A stretch of DNA of 16,129 nt from Bacillota bacterium (GCA_023410875.1 JAEYPH010000047.1:1-16129), one strand, 5' to 3'; counted from the first letter of the stretch, positions 6,344 to 13,727 are shown. The notes: generated by a model not told the origin, from the sequence alone. Program-made: numbers and translations.

Positions 6344-8301
6344 CAGACCCGCAAACGCTGCGCAACGTCGGCATACTGGCCCACGTGGACGCCGGCAAGA
6401 CCACGATCACCGCGCAGATGCTGTATCTGTGCGGCGAGGAGCGCACCGCCGGCAGCGTGGACGACGGCACCGCGCCCACGGATTTCCTGCCCGTGGAGCG
6501 GGACCGGGGCATTAGTGTGCGCTCGGCCGGCGCAGCGCTGCCGTGGAAGGGCAGCCGCATCAACCTGATCGACACGCCGGGGCATACGGATTTCTCCGCC
6601 GAGGTGGAGCGCGCGCTGCGGGTGCTGGACGGCGCGGTGCTGGTCCTCAGCGCCGCCGAGGGCATACAGAACGGCACAGAACTATTGTGGCGGGCGCTGC
6701 GGGAGCACAACATCCCCACATTGATCTTCGTGAACAAGCTGGACCGCCTGGGCGCCGACGCGCAAGCCGTGGTGCAGGCGCTTAAGGAGACCTTCTCCCC
6801 CCGCCTGCTGCCGCTGCAGCGACCGGTGTGCGATCAGGAGCGCCCCCAAACGCTTGCGCTGTGGCCCTGGAGCGGCGACAGCCCCGCGCCGGCGGACGCC
6901 GTGGAGGCCGTGGCTGAGGCGGACGACGGCATCCTGGGGGACTATGTGACCGAGCGAGCGGTGGGCTGCGGGCGGCTGGCCGACGCCGCAGCGGCGGCTG
7001 TGGCGCGGTGCGAGCTGTTCCCCGTGTGCTTCGGCGCGGCGCTCAAGGGCGTGGGCATGGAGGCGCTGCTGGACGCCATCATACGCTTCCTGCCGCCTCC
7101 GCGCGTCGCCGAAGGGTTGAGCGGCGTGGTCTACAAGGTCGAGCACGACGCGGCCATGGGCAAGGCCGCCCACGTGCGCTTGTACGGCGGCGCTCTGCGC
7201 AACCGCGACGCCGTGGCGCTGCCCGGACGGGAAGCCCCGGCCAAGATCAGCCAGATCCGCCGCTCCTCCGCAGGGCGCAGCCGTGACATCGGGGAGCTGG
7301 GCGCCGGAGACATCGGCGTGGTCTACGGCATGTCCGATGCCCGCACCGGCGACATATTGGGCGATGGCAGCCCGGTGCCCGGCGGCGTGAGCCTTGCCGC
7401 GCCGCTGCTGCGGGTGCAGGCCACGCCCGACGACCCCGCCCGCACCGTGGCGCTGCGCGACGCGCTGCTGGAGCTGGCCGATGAGGACCCGGCACTGGAC
7501 GTGCAATGGCTGCCCGAGGAGCGGGAGCTGCACCTGAGCATATTGGGCAAGATACAGCTGGAGGTGCTGGACAGCATCCTGCGCCAGCGATTTGGCCTGT
7601 CAGCACAATTCGGCGCGCCGGTGGTGCTCTACAAGGAGACGCCGGCCAGCACCGGCATCGGCCACTTCGCCTACACGATGCCCAAGCCGTGCTGGGCCAT
7701 CGTGACCTTCGAGATCGAACCGCTGCCCCGAGGCAGCGGCCTGGTGTACAACTCCACCGTGCGCGACGACCGCATCTTCTACCGCTATCAGGAGCACGTG
7801 CGCAAGACCGTGCCCGAGGCGCTCAAGCAAGGTCTGTACGGCTGGGAGGTCACGGATTTGAGGGTGACGCTGGTGAACGGCGAGCACCACATCGTGCACA
7901 CCCATCCCATGGACTTCTTCACCGCCACGCCGGTGGCGATACAGGACGGCCTGCGCAACTGCGGAACCACGCTGCTGGAGCCCATGCTGCTCACGCGCAT
8001 CCACGGGCCGGATGGCTGCTGCGGCCGCGTGCTGCAGGATATTGTGGACCTGCGCGGCAGCTTCGACACGCCGCTGATGCGCGCCGGCAGCTTCACCGTG
8101 GAGGCGCTGGCGCCCGTGGCTACCACGTTGGATTGGCCGGCCCGCCTGGGGGCGATCAGCGGAGGCCGGGCAATCTTAAGCCAGCGCTTTGCCGGCTACC
8201 GGCCCTGCCCAGTGGAGCTGGGGGCCACGACGCCCTATCGCGGCGTACATCCGCTGGACACATCCAATTACATTCTAAAAATCCGTGGGGCTCTGAAGTA
8301 G
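6340..8301 (+). CDS. Tet(M)/Tet(W)-like ribosomal protection GTPase (translation factor GTPase family)
   Basis: A 653-residue EF-G-like GTPase, close to the 639 of Tet(M). It has all GTP-binding motifs: AHVDAGKTT (14-22), switch I RGIS (56-59), DTPGH (78-82) and NKLD (132-135). Domains II-V follow, with LLEISDSDP-like text in domain III, the conserved QGLYGWEVTDLRVTL block in domain IV, and a C-terminal LSQRFAGYRPCP...YILKIRGAL region shared with the broader chromosomal family. Tet(M)-type proteins bind the ribosome and dislodge tetracycline, but many chromosomal relatives such as Otr(A)-like proteins have unproven roles, so resistance is likely, not certain. The start is fixed by AAAGGAG (6328-6334) and the ATGA overlap with the upstream gene. 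GC-rich, unlike that partner. There is no terminator after it, so read-through into the GH31 gene is possible. Confidence 0.9.
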   Translation: MTDPQTLRNVGILAHVDAGKTTITAQMLYLCGEERTAGSVDDGTAPTDFLPVERDRGISVRSAGAALPWKGSRINLIDTPGHTDFSAEVERALRVLDGAVLVLSAAEGIQNGTELLWRALREHNIPTLIFVNKLDRLGADAQAVVQALKETFSPRLLPLQRPVCDQERPQTLALWPWSGDSPAPADAVEAVAEADDGILGDYVTERAVGCGRLADAAAAAVARCELFPVCFGAALKGVGMEALLDAIIRFLPPPRVAEGLSGVVYKVEHDAAMGKAAHVRLYGGALRNRDAVALPGREAPAKISQIRRSSAGRSRDIGELGAGDIGVVYGMSDARTGDILGDGSPVPGGVSLAAPLLRVQATPDDPARTVALRDALLELADEDPALDVQWLPEERELHLSILGKIQLEVLDSILRQRFGLSAQFGAPVVLYKETPASTGIGHFAYTMPKPCWAIVTFEIEPLPRGSGLVYNSTVRDDRIFYRYQEHVRKTVPEALKQGLYGWEVTDLRVTLVNGEHHIVHTHPMDFFTATPVAIQDGLRNCGTTLLEPMLLTRIHGPDGCCGRVLQDIVDLRGSFDTPLMRAGSFTVEALAPVATTLDWPARLGAISGGRAILSQRFAGYRPCPVELGATTPYRGVHPLDTSNYILKIRGALK

Positions 8302-8316
8302 GTGTCTACACGCATC

Positions 8317-8344
8317 TTTTCATCCTCCGATTTAGTAGTATACT
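8317..8344 (+). promoter_or_regulatory. Possible promoter of the GH31 gene
   Basis: TTTTCA (8317-8322) and TATACT (8339-8344) are 16 bases apart, in the AT-rich 82-base gap before the GH31 start. The -35 box is weak. The gene could also be read from upstream. Confidence 0.35.
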
Positions 8345-8383
8345 GTTTATGAAAAAGTTTCCATGCATCGAGGAGGTACCGCC

Positions 8384-10696
8384 ATGAAGTTCTCCAACGG
8401 CCAGTGGCTCAACCGCGAGGGCTATGCCGTGCACAGCCCCGCCGAGGTGCGTGACGCCACGATGGATGCCCGTTCGCTCACGATATACGCACCGTGCCAG
8501 AAGATCCGCCATCGAGGCGACACGCTGGGCGGTCCGCTGCTTACGCTGCGCATCAGCTCCCCCTTCCCCGATGTGCTGCGGGTGCAGGCCTGGCACTTCA
8601 TGGGCCGCGCGGAGCGGGGCCCCCACTTCGAGCTGGCCGACGAGGGCTTCACGCCCCAGATCGCCGACGAGGGCGACACGTTGCGCGTGACCAGCGGCTC
8701 TTTAAGCGCTGTCATCCGCAAGGCCGATTTCGCCATGGAGTTCACCCACGAGGGCCGCCGCCTGACCGGCAGCGAGCCGCGGGCCATGGCCACCATCGGC
8801 ACGCCCGACGGCAGCCGCTACATGCGCGAGCAGCTCTCTTTGTCTGTGGGCGAAAGCATCTACGGCCTGGGTGAGCGCTTCACGCCCTTCGTGAAGAACG
8901 GCCAGGCCGTGGACCTGTGGCAGGAGGACGGCGGCACATCCAGCGAGCAGGCCTACAAGAACATCCCGTTCGCGTTGTCCAACCGCGGCTACGGCGTGTT
9001 CGTGAACCACCCCGAGCTGGTCAGCTTCGAGGTCGCCTCCGAGAAGGTCAGCAAGACGCAATTCAGCGTGGCCGGCCACAAGCTGGATTATTACCTGATC
9101 GGCGGCGGCACGCCCAAGGCCGTGCTGCAGAACTACACGCGCCTGACCGGCCGGCCGGCTCTGCCTCCAGCCTGGAGCTTCGGGCTATGGCTTACAACTT
9201 CGTTCACGACCAGCTACGACGAGGCCACGGTCACGAGCTTCATCGACGGCATGGCGGCTCGGGACATCCCGCTGCACGTGTTCCACTTCGACTGCTTCTG
9301 GATGAAGGAGTTCCAGTGGTGCGACTTCCGCTGGGACGGCGCGGTATTCCCCGACCCGGCGGGCTTGCTCTCGCGGCTCAAGGCCCGGGGCCTGAAGATC
9401 TGCATATGGATCAACCCCTATATCGGGCAGAAGTCCGATCTCTTCGAGGAAGGCCGCGCCAAGGGCTACCTCGTGGAAGACCCCGACGGCAACGTGTGGC
9501 AGTGGGACCTGTGGCAGCCGGCCATGGCGCTCGTGGATTTCACGAACCCCGAAGCGTGCCTGTGGTATCAGAGCAAGCTAAAGGCGCTGCTGGACATGGG
9601 CGTGGATTGCTTCAAGACAGACTTTGGCGAGCGCATCCCGACCAACGTGCGCTGGTTTGATGGCAGCGATCCGCTCAAGATGCACAACTATTACACGCAC
9701 CTTTACAACCGCGCCGTGTTCAGCCTTCTGGAGCGGGAGCGCGGCGCCGGAGAGGCTGCGGTGTTCGCCCGCTCGGCCACCGCCGGCGGGCAGAAATTTC
9801 CCGTGCACTGGGGCGGCGACTGCACCGCCAGCTATCCATCCATGGCCGAAAGCCTGCGGGGCGGCCTGAGCCTGTGCCTGTCGGGCTTTGGCTTCTGGAG
9901 CCACGACATCAGCGGTTTTGAGGCCACGGCCACGCCGGACATCTACAAGCGCTGGGCGGCCTTTGGGCTGCTCTCCACCCACAGCCGCCTGCACGGCAGC
10001 TCCAGCTATCGCGTGCCGTGGCTGTTCGATGAGGAGGCCGTGGACGTATTGCGCTTCTTCACGAAGCTCAAGTGCCGCCTGATGCCGTACCTCTTCTCCT
10101 CGGCCTGCGACACCGCCGCCACCGGCGTGCCCATGATGCGCGCCATGGCGCTGGAATTCCCCGACGACCCGGCCTGCGCGCCGCTGGACCGGCAATACCT
10201 GTTGGGTGAAAGCCTGCTGGTAGCCCCGGTGTTCACAGAGACCGGCGACGTGGATTATTACCTGCCCGAGGGCGTGTGGACCAACGTGCTGGACAACCGG
10301 CGCGTGGCCGGCGGAAGCTGGCAGCGGGAGCACCATGGCTACCTGAGCCTGCCGCTGATGGCCCGGCCCAACAGCCTGATCCCCTTTGGCAGCCGCGCCG
10401 ACCTGGCCGACTATGACTGGACCGACAACATAGAAGTGCACCTGTTTGAGCTGGACAGCGAGGCCTGCTGCGCCGTGCGCGACAGCAAGGGCCTGACGGT
10501 GTTCACGCTGAACGCCGTGCGCGAGGGCAGCCGCATCCGCGTGCAGGCCCAGGGCACCGCAAAACCCTGGAGCCTGGTGCTGCGCAACGTGACCAACGCC
10601 CGCTGCGTGCAGGGCGGCGTGGCCGCTCCCGGCGAGCTGGGCACGCGGGTGGTACCTCAGGATGGGGCCGCGGAGATGATCATAGAGGTGGAGTAG
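8384..10696 (+). CDS. yicI: Alpha-xylosidase, glycoside hydrolase family 31 (YicI type)
   Basis: A 770-residue cytoplasmic enzyme that releases alpha-linked xylose, for instance isoprimeverose units from xyloglucan oligosaccharides. It aligns almost end to end with E. coli YicI (772 residues), sharing the long blocks around PPAWSFGLWLTTSFTT, HVFHFDCFWMK and LKICIWINPYIGQKS. The nucleophile is Asp413 in CFKTDFGERIP and the acid/base is Asp479 in HWGGDC, three positions off YicI D416 and D482. The domains run N-terminal beta-sandwich, catalytic barrel, then C-terminal beta-domains. No signal peptide. ATG 8384 was chosen because AGGAGG (8371-8376) lies 7 bases upstream; an in-frame ATG at 8363 would add 7 residues without a site. 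No sugar transporter or regulator is adjacent, so substrate supply must come from elsewhere. Confidence 0.95.
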   Translation: MKFSNGQWLNREGYAVHSPAEVRDATMDARSLTIYAPCQKIRHRGDTLGGPLLTLRISSPFPDVLRVQAWHFMGRAERGPHFELADEGFTPQIADEGDTLRVTSGSLSAVIRKADFAMEFTHEGRRLTGSEPRAMATIGTPDGSRYMREQLSLSVGESIYGLGERFTPFVKNGQAVDLWQEDGGTSSEQAYKNIPFALSNRGYGVFVNHPELVSFEVASEKVSKTQFSVAGHKLDYYLIGGGTPKAVLQNYTRLTGRPALPPAWSFGLWLTTSFTTSYDEATVTSFIDGMAARDIPLHVFHFDCFWMKEFQWCDFRWDGAVFPDPAGLLSRLKARGLKICIWINPYIGQKSDLFEEGRAKGYLVEDPDGNVWQWDLWQPAMALVDFTNPEACLWYQSKLKALLDMGVDCFKTDFGERIPTNVRWFDGSDPLKMHNYYTHLYNRAVFSLLERERGAGEAAVFARSATAGGQKFPVHWGGDCTASYPSMAESLRGGLSLCLSGFGFWSHDISGFEATATPDIYKRWAAFGLLSTHSRLHGSSSYRVPWLFDEEAVDVLRFFTKLKCRLMPYLFSSACDTAATGVPMMRAMALEFPDDPACAPLDRQYLLGESLLVAPVFTETGDVDYYLPEGVWTNVLDNRRVAGGSWQREHHGYLSLPLMARPNSLIPFGSRADLADYDWTDNIEVHLFELDSEACCAVRDSKGLTVFTLNAVREGSRIRVQAQGTAKPWSLVLRNVTNARCVQGGVAAPGELGTRVVPQDGAAEMIIEVE

Positions 10697-10717
10697 TCAA
10701 GCAAAAGTCCCGCACCA

Positions 10718-10754
10718 AAAAGCACCGGCTGCATCAAGAACAGCCGGTGCTTTT
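10718..10754 (+). terminator. Strong rho-independent terminator after the GH31 gene
   Basis: A perfect 14-bp stem (10718-10731 with 10741-10754, core GCACCGGCTG/CAGCCGGTGC) has a 9-base loop and ends in TTTT. It lies 22 bases after the GH31 stop. The A-rich left arm also gives a T-tract on the minus strand, so it may stop transcription from the merR side too. Confidence 0.85.
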
Positions 10755-10786
10755 GCTTATCAAAGGCCCTGTGAGGGTCGCCTGAA

Positions 10787-10815
10787 TCGCCGATGACGCC
10801 GCGCGTCATCGGCGA
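10787..10815. repeat. 13-bp perfect inverted repeat over the merR stop codon
   Basis: TCGCCGATGACGC (10787-10799) and its exact complement (10803-10815) are separated by CGC. It covers the last codons and stop of the MerR gene. No T-tract follows on either strand, so it is not a standard terminator. It could be an mRNA 3'-end stabiliser, a dispersed repeat unit or a protein site. Confidence 0.6.
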
Positions 10816-11210
10816 ATAGCCGCCGGGTTGCAGGCATCCGACCCATTGCATTCGATCATATCCAGATAATGTTGCTCTTTCTTTGCCAGCAGACGCAGCC
10901 TACGCTCCATCTCGCGCATCTCCTCCTCAGCCTTGCGTTTCTGCTTGAGTATGATCTGGTAGCGCTCCATGACCGTGCAATCGCCCTCGGCGCATAAGCG
11001 GACGTAATTCTTAATGTCTGCCACCGACATGCCCGTGCTGCGCAAGCATAGCACCAGATGCACCCATTCCAGGCTTTCTTCGCTGAATATCCTGGTGCCG
11101 TGCTCATCCCTCGTGATGTCGGGGAACAGGCCTTCGTCGTCATAAAAGCGCAGCGTGTGAGGCGATACGTTCAGACGCTCAGCCAGTTGTTTGATTTTCA
11201 GTGTTTGCAT
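10806..11210 (-). CDS. MerR-family transcriptional regulator, AdhR-like
   Basis: A 134-residue dimeric DNA-binding regulator. The helix-turn-helix (residues 4-23, KIKQLAERLNVSPHTLRFY) is followed by the MerR wing, an effector/linker segment with LCLRSTGMS (54-62), and a long charged dimerisation coiled coil (about 78-115). Cys55 aligns with the redox/aldehyde-sensing cysteine of Bacillus AdhR (CMRNAGLS), which suggests, but does not prove, sensing of thiol-reactive electrophiles. Extra cysteines lie in LCAEGDC and near the C-terminus (ECNGSDAC). ATG 11210 was chosen because GGAGG lies 5 bases upstream; an in-frame upstream ATG at 11231 falls in the operator region. It is divergent from the GNAT gene, with a palindromic operator in the gap, so autoregulation is likely. 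Confidence 0.88.
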   Translation of the reverse strand: MQTLKIKQLAERLNVSPHTLRFYDDEGLFPDITRDEHGTRIFSEESLEWVHLVLCLRSTGMSVADIKNYVRLCAEGDCTVMERYQIILKQKRKAEEEMREMERRLRLLAKKEQHYLDMIECNGSDACNPAAIRR

Positions 11211-11234
11211 CCTTACCTCCAAAAAACGCATGCC

Positions 11235-11249
11235 TTCGAGTAACTCGAA
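11235..11249. promoter_or_regulatory. Palindromic MerR-type operator
   Basis: TTCGAGT and ACTCGAA flank a central A, a perfect 7+1+7 palindrome lying 25 bases upstream of the merR start. MerR-family operators are palindromes inside promoters with 19-20-base spacers. On the plus strand it sits between ATGCCT (11230-11235) and TATGCT (11255-11260), which are 19 bases apart, matching that rule. The -35 box is poor, as expected for an activator-dependent promoter. Confidence 0.6.
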
Positions 11250-11261
11250 TGTTCTATGCTT

Positions 11262-11290
11262 ACTCTAGCACATAACGACGCAAGACGCAA
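11262..11290 (-). promoter_or_regulatory. Possible promoter of the merR gene
   Basis: On the minus strand TTGCGT (11285-11290) and TAGAGT (11262-11267) are 17 bases apart. The palindrome at 11235-11249 would then lie just downstream of the start point, a position suited to autorepression. Both boxes are moderate. Confidence 0.35.
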
Positions 11291-11350
11291 TCAGGAGGAA
11301 TATTATCCCGAATCATTCATCAGAGCTGCCAAGGATTTTTAATTTTTGAA

Positions 11351-11379
11351 TTGTTCTTTCGCAATAGAACTGATATTCT
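11351..11379 (+). promoter_or_regulatory. Possible promoter of the GNAT gene
   Basis: TTGTTC (11351-11356) and TATTCT (11374-11379) lie 17 bases apart in the AT-rich stretch before the acetyltransferase gene. The boxes are weak, and transcription could equally come from the MerR-type promoter at 11230-11260. Confidence 0.3.
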
Positions 11380-11446
11380 GGAATATGTGGCTGGATTGGC
11401 AATGTTACTCAGTCGCACCCTTGTCACCGCAAAAAGGAGATTTGAT

Positions 11447-12412
11447 TTGGAAATGGAGTTCATGACGTTTCGCCAGGAGCACGTGGAGCAAGCCACGACC
11501 CTGGTTCATCAAGCCTACGAGCGGGAGCGCGCAGCCGTTCCCCTGCTCCCCACTGTGAAATCCGATATCTTAACCTCAGAGATTGAGCAGCTGTGCACCG
11601 AAGGGCTGGGCTTTGCGGTGGTACAAGACGGCACGTTAGCGGGTTTTCTGGCAGGCATGCGGGTACAGCGTTTTTTCGGCGCTGCCGACGGCGTGTATAT
11701 CCCGATCTACGGCCACGGCGCGCAGGCGGAGCAACGCGTCTCCCTGCAATGGGCGCTGTATGCCCACGCAGCCCAGAACTGGGTGGATCAAGGGCTGACC
11801 TCCCATGCGATTACGATGTTCACCCACGACGGCGCGCTGGTGCAGGCGTGGTTCCACATGGGCTTTGGCCTGCGGTGTGTGGACGCCATACGGCCGCCCG
11901 CGCCGGTGGAAGCGCCGGACAGCGGCCTCACGGTGCGCCTGCTGACGCCGGACGATGCCGACGCCATATTGCCGCTGCACCGCGAACACCAGAGCTACTA
12001 CCACCGGTCGCCGCTCTTCATGCCCTACCGTGTAGACGCCACGGCCGAATGGATGCGCCAATGGCTGGAGCAGCCGTGCCATCACATTTGGGCAGCCTTC
12101 GACGAGGGCCAGCCGGTGTCTTATATGCAAGTGAAACACGGCGGCGAGACCTTTGTGTCCGACGACGCGGCCATGCGCAACATCTGTGGAGCCTTCACGG
12201 CGCCAGCCGCCCGGGGCCGAGGCGCGGCCACGGTGCTGCTGCGCCACATCTGCGCGTGGATGGCCGAACAGGGCTTCACGCGCTTGGGCGTGGACTTCGA
12301 ATCCTTCAACCCGCTGGGCAGCGCCTTTTGGCTTAGACACTTCACGCCCTTCACCTACAGCCTGACGCGGCGGGTGGATGAGCGAATCATCGGCTTTTCG
12401 CCCTACGATTGA
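11447..12412 (+). CDS. GNAT-family N-acetyltransferase with two GNAT-like halves
   Basis: A 321-residue cytoplasmic protein built of two acetyltransferase-like halves. The first (about 4-150) has degraded acetyl-CoA motifs. The second (about 163-310) carries a clear acetyl-CoA binding loop APAARGRGAATVLL with RGRGA at 256-260, so acetyl transfer probably resides in the C-terminal half. Double-GNAT proteins acetylate amines on small molecules, antibiotics or proteins; the acceptor here is unknown. The start is taken as TTG 11447, because AAGGAG (11434-11439) then has a 7-base spacing. ATG 11453 is the alternative and shortens it by two residues. The same frame stays open back to 11276, but that stretch has no good start and does not look like GNAT sequence. 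It is divergent from the AdhR-like regulator and may be its target. Confidence 0.85.
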   Translation: MEMEFMTFRQEHVEQATTLVHQAYERERAAVPLLPTVKSDILTSEIEQLCTEGLGFAVVQDGTLAGFLAGMRVQRFFGAADGVYIPIYGHGAQAEQRVSLQWALYAHAAQNWVDQGLTSHAITMFTHDGALVQAWFHMGFGLRCVDAIRPPAPVEAPDSGLTVRLLTPDDADAILPLHREHQSYYHRSPLFMPYRVDATAEWMRQWLEQPCHHIWAAFDEGQPVSYMQVKHGGETFVSDDAAMRNICGAFTAPAARGRGAATVLLRHICAWMAEQGFTRLGVDFESFNPLGSAFWLRHFTPFTYSLTRRVDERIIGFSPYD

Positions 12413-12455
12413 CAACTGGATAGGTGGAAACTCACACCGAAGCAACAGCCACGTC

Positions 12456-12490
12456 CAAAAACGCCCTACCCTGTTCTGAGGGTAGGGCGT
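12456..12490 (-). terminator. Rho-independent terminator of the UroD-like gene
   Basis: A perfect 12-bp stem ACGCCCTACCCT/AGGGTAGGGCGT (12461-12472 with 12479-12490) with a 6-base loop ends in TTTTT on the minus strand, 26 bases past the UroD-like stop. It lies between two convergent genes and may also hinder plus-strand read-through from the acetyltransferase gene, though no T-tract follows on that side. Confidence 0.8.
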
Positions 12491-12515
12491 CCAAACTGCC
12501 TCTCAAATTGTGCGG

Positions 12516-13586
12516 CTAGATTTTCGAGTTTTTATGGATGAAAGCCAGTACATCCTTGGCTTCCTGCAGAGAAGCAACATCAATCATGAGGCTTACCCTG
12601 CCTTTTTTAAGGACGTCAATGTATCTGTATACATCTGCTGCAGTGCAGCGGGTTTGCAGAACAACGTTTCCCGTCCACTCCAGCACTTCTTCAAGCATGT
12701 CGATTGGGCGCGGGCAGCCCGGGTCCCAGCTTAGCTCAACGGCCCTTAGGCCGCGCAGCTTGGCTATTTCTTTATGGATGTGCCTTCCCTTTGCGTGGTG
12801 ATGGATATACGCTCCCCCGAGCTCGTTCAGCACTTTCTGCGTAGCCGGGCCGTATAACTCCGTATAGAATTCTGGAGCGCAGAGGTCGGCATTGTCTTCA
12901 GATAAGTAACAACATTCGCCTTCAAACCACATATAGGCCACATGGCGACCGCCCATGCATTTTGGCGCGGTTTCCCGGAGGGTCTTCTCCAACCAGATTG
13001 TGGCATCGGCGCAGAAATCCAGCAACCTTGCCACTTGATCCGGATGATCATAGATATCGTAGAATATCTGGTTGCCACGCAGAGCATTCGCCATGTCCGA
13101 GGGGGCAAAATGATTGTAGGTGCTTACAACATAGTCGCCATCACACAATGCAGCGCTTTTGGCACAAGCCCTTTCCAGCACTTTCACCCATTGATTGTTT
13201 CGATCCAAGTGAAGTTTATTCAGGTCCTCCCAATTCTCGATGGCATGGTTTGTCCAGCTGGTATCCACCCCAAAAGTTACAGGCATGCCAGACACAACGG
13301 CGCTGTTGACTCCCGTTCCCAAACCTGGAGTGTACGCAGGGATGAAATCATCCTCCAGATCCTTCGTGAAGTCCATAAAATGGCGTAGACGCGCCACTCC
13401 GGCTTCTACAAACCGTTCAGCATCACGCTCGAAATCCCACTGGTTCAGAGGCTTCATGATATGCTCGCCGTAATCGATGTGGAATGTGTATGGCGAAATC
13501 GACGCTACAATTTGTCCAGGTGTATCATCAGCAAAAAACGTCTTGTATTTTTCGATCTTGCGCTCGAGCTTTCGGTTCATATCCAT
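12516..13586 (-). CDS. Uroporphyrinogen decarboxylase (URO-D)-like / methyltransferase-family protein
   Basis: A 356-residue cytoplasmic protein of the URO-D/MtaA barrel superfamily, seen in the overall layout: an N-terminal helical arm, a MPVTFGVD strand, a long alpha/beta barrel, GGAYIHHHAKGRH (258-269) and a C-terminal GNVVLQTRCTAADV strand-turn. True HemE catalyses coproporphyrinogen formation, but its RFPPI/RxGR-type N-terminal signature is absent. The family also includes zinc-dependent corrinoid/coenzyme M methyltransferases; His262-264 and Cys314 lie where such proteins hold zinc ligands, so a methyltransferase role is more likely. No corrinoid protein gene is next to it. ATG 13586 was chosen because GGGAG lies 5 bases upstream; ATG 13580 is possible. 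One sampled line is about 50% GC, lower than its neighbours. Confidence 0.75.
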   Translation of the reverse strand: MDMNRKLERKIEKYKTFFADDTPGQIVASISPYTFHIDYGEHIMKPLNQWDFERDAERFVEAGVARLRHFMDFTKDLEDDFIPAYTPGLGTGVNSAVVSGMPVTFGVDTSWTNHAIENWEDLNKLHLDRNNQWVKVLERACAKSAALCDGDYVVSTYNHFAPSDMANALRGNQIFYDIYDHPDQVARLLDFCADATIWLEKTLRETAPKCMGGRHVAYMWFEGECCYLSEDNADLCAPEFYTELYGPATQKVLNELGGAYIHHHAKGRHIHKEIAKLRGLRAVELSWDPGCPRPIDMLEEVLEWTGNVVLQTRCTAADVYRYIDVLKKGRVSLMIDVASLQEAKDVLAFIHKNSKI

Positions 13587-13639
13587 ATAATCTCCCAAGG
13601 TAAGGCAGCGACGCAAGGCCATCGCCTAATCCTTAACAG

Positions 13640-13666
13640 ATTATTAGAAGGTGAATGAATTGTCAA
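13640..13666 (-). promoter_or_regulatory. Promoter of the UroD-like gene
   Basis: On the minus strand a perfect TTGACA (13661-13666) precedes AATAAT (13640-13645) after 15 bases, or TAATCT after 17. The leader to ATG 13586 is about 45 bases. CTTAAC and GTTAAG half-sites flank the region and might bind a regulator. Confidence 0.5.
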
Positions 13667-13704
13667 TGAAAAATGAATCGTTGTTAAGTGGAAACACAAA
13701 GCGC

Positions 13705-13727
13705 AAAAAAGCAGGCGTAAACCTACT
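13705..13727 (-). terminator. Rho-independent terminator of the 33-residue gene
   Basis: On the minus strand AGTAGG and CCTGCT pair (one G-U) around TTTACG, with flanking A's and a T6 tract (13705-13710) that extend the stem. The stem includes the stop codon of the small gene. Confidence 0.7.

Noticed and set aside
6682..7533. 283-codon minus-strand open frame
   Set aside because: Antisense to the Tet(M)-like GTPase gene; GC-rich shadow only.
9578..10441. 287-codon minus-strand open frame
   Set aside because: Antisense to the conserved catalytic part of the GH31 enzyme; no recognisable motif and no ribosome site.
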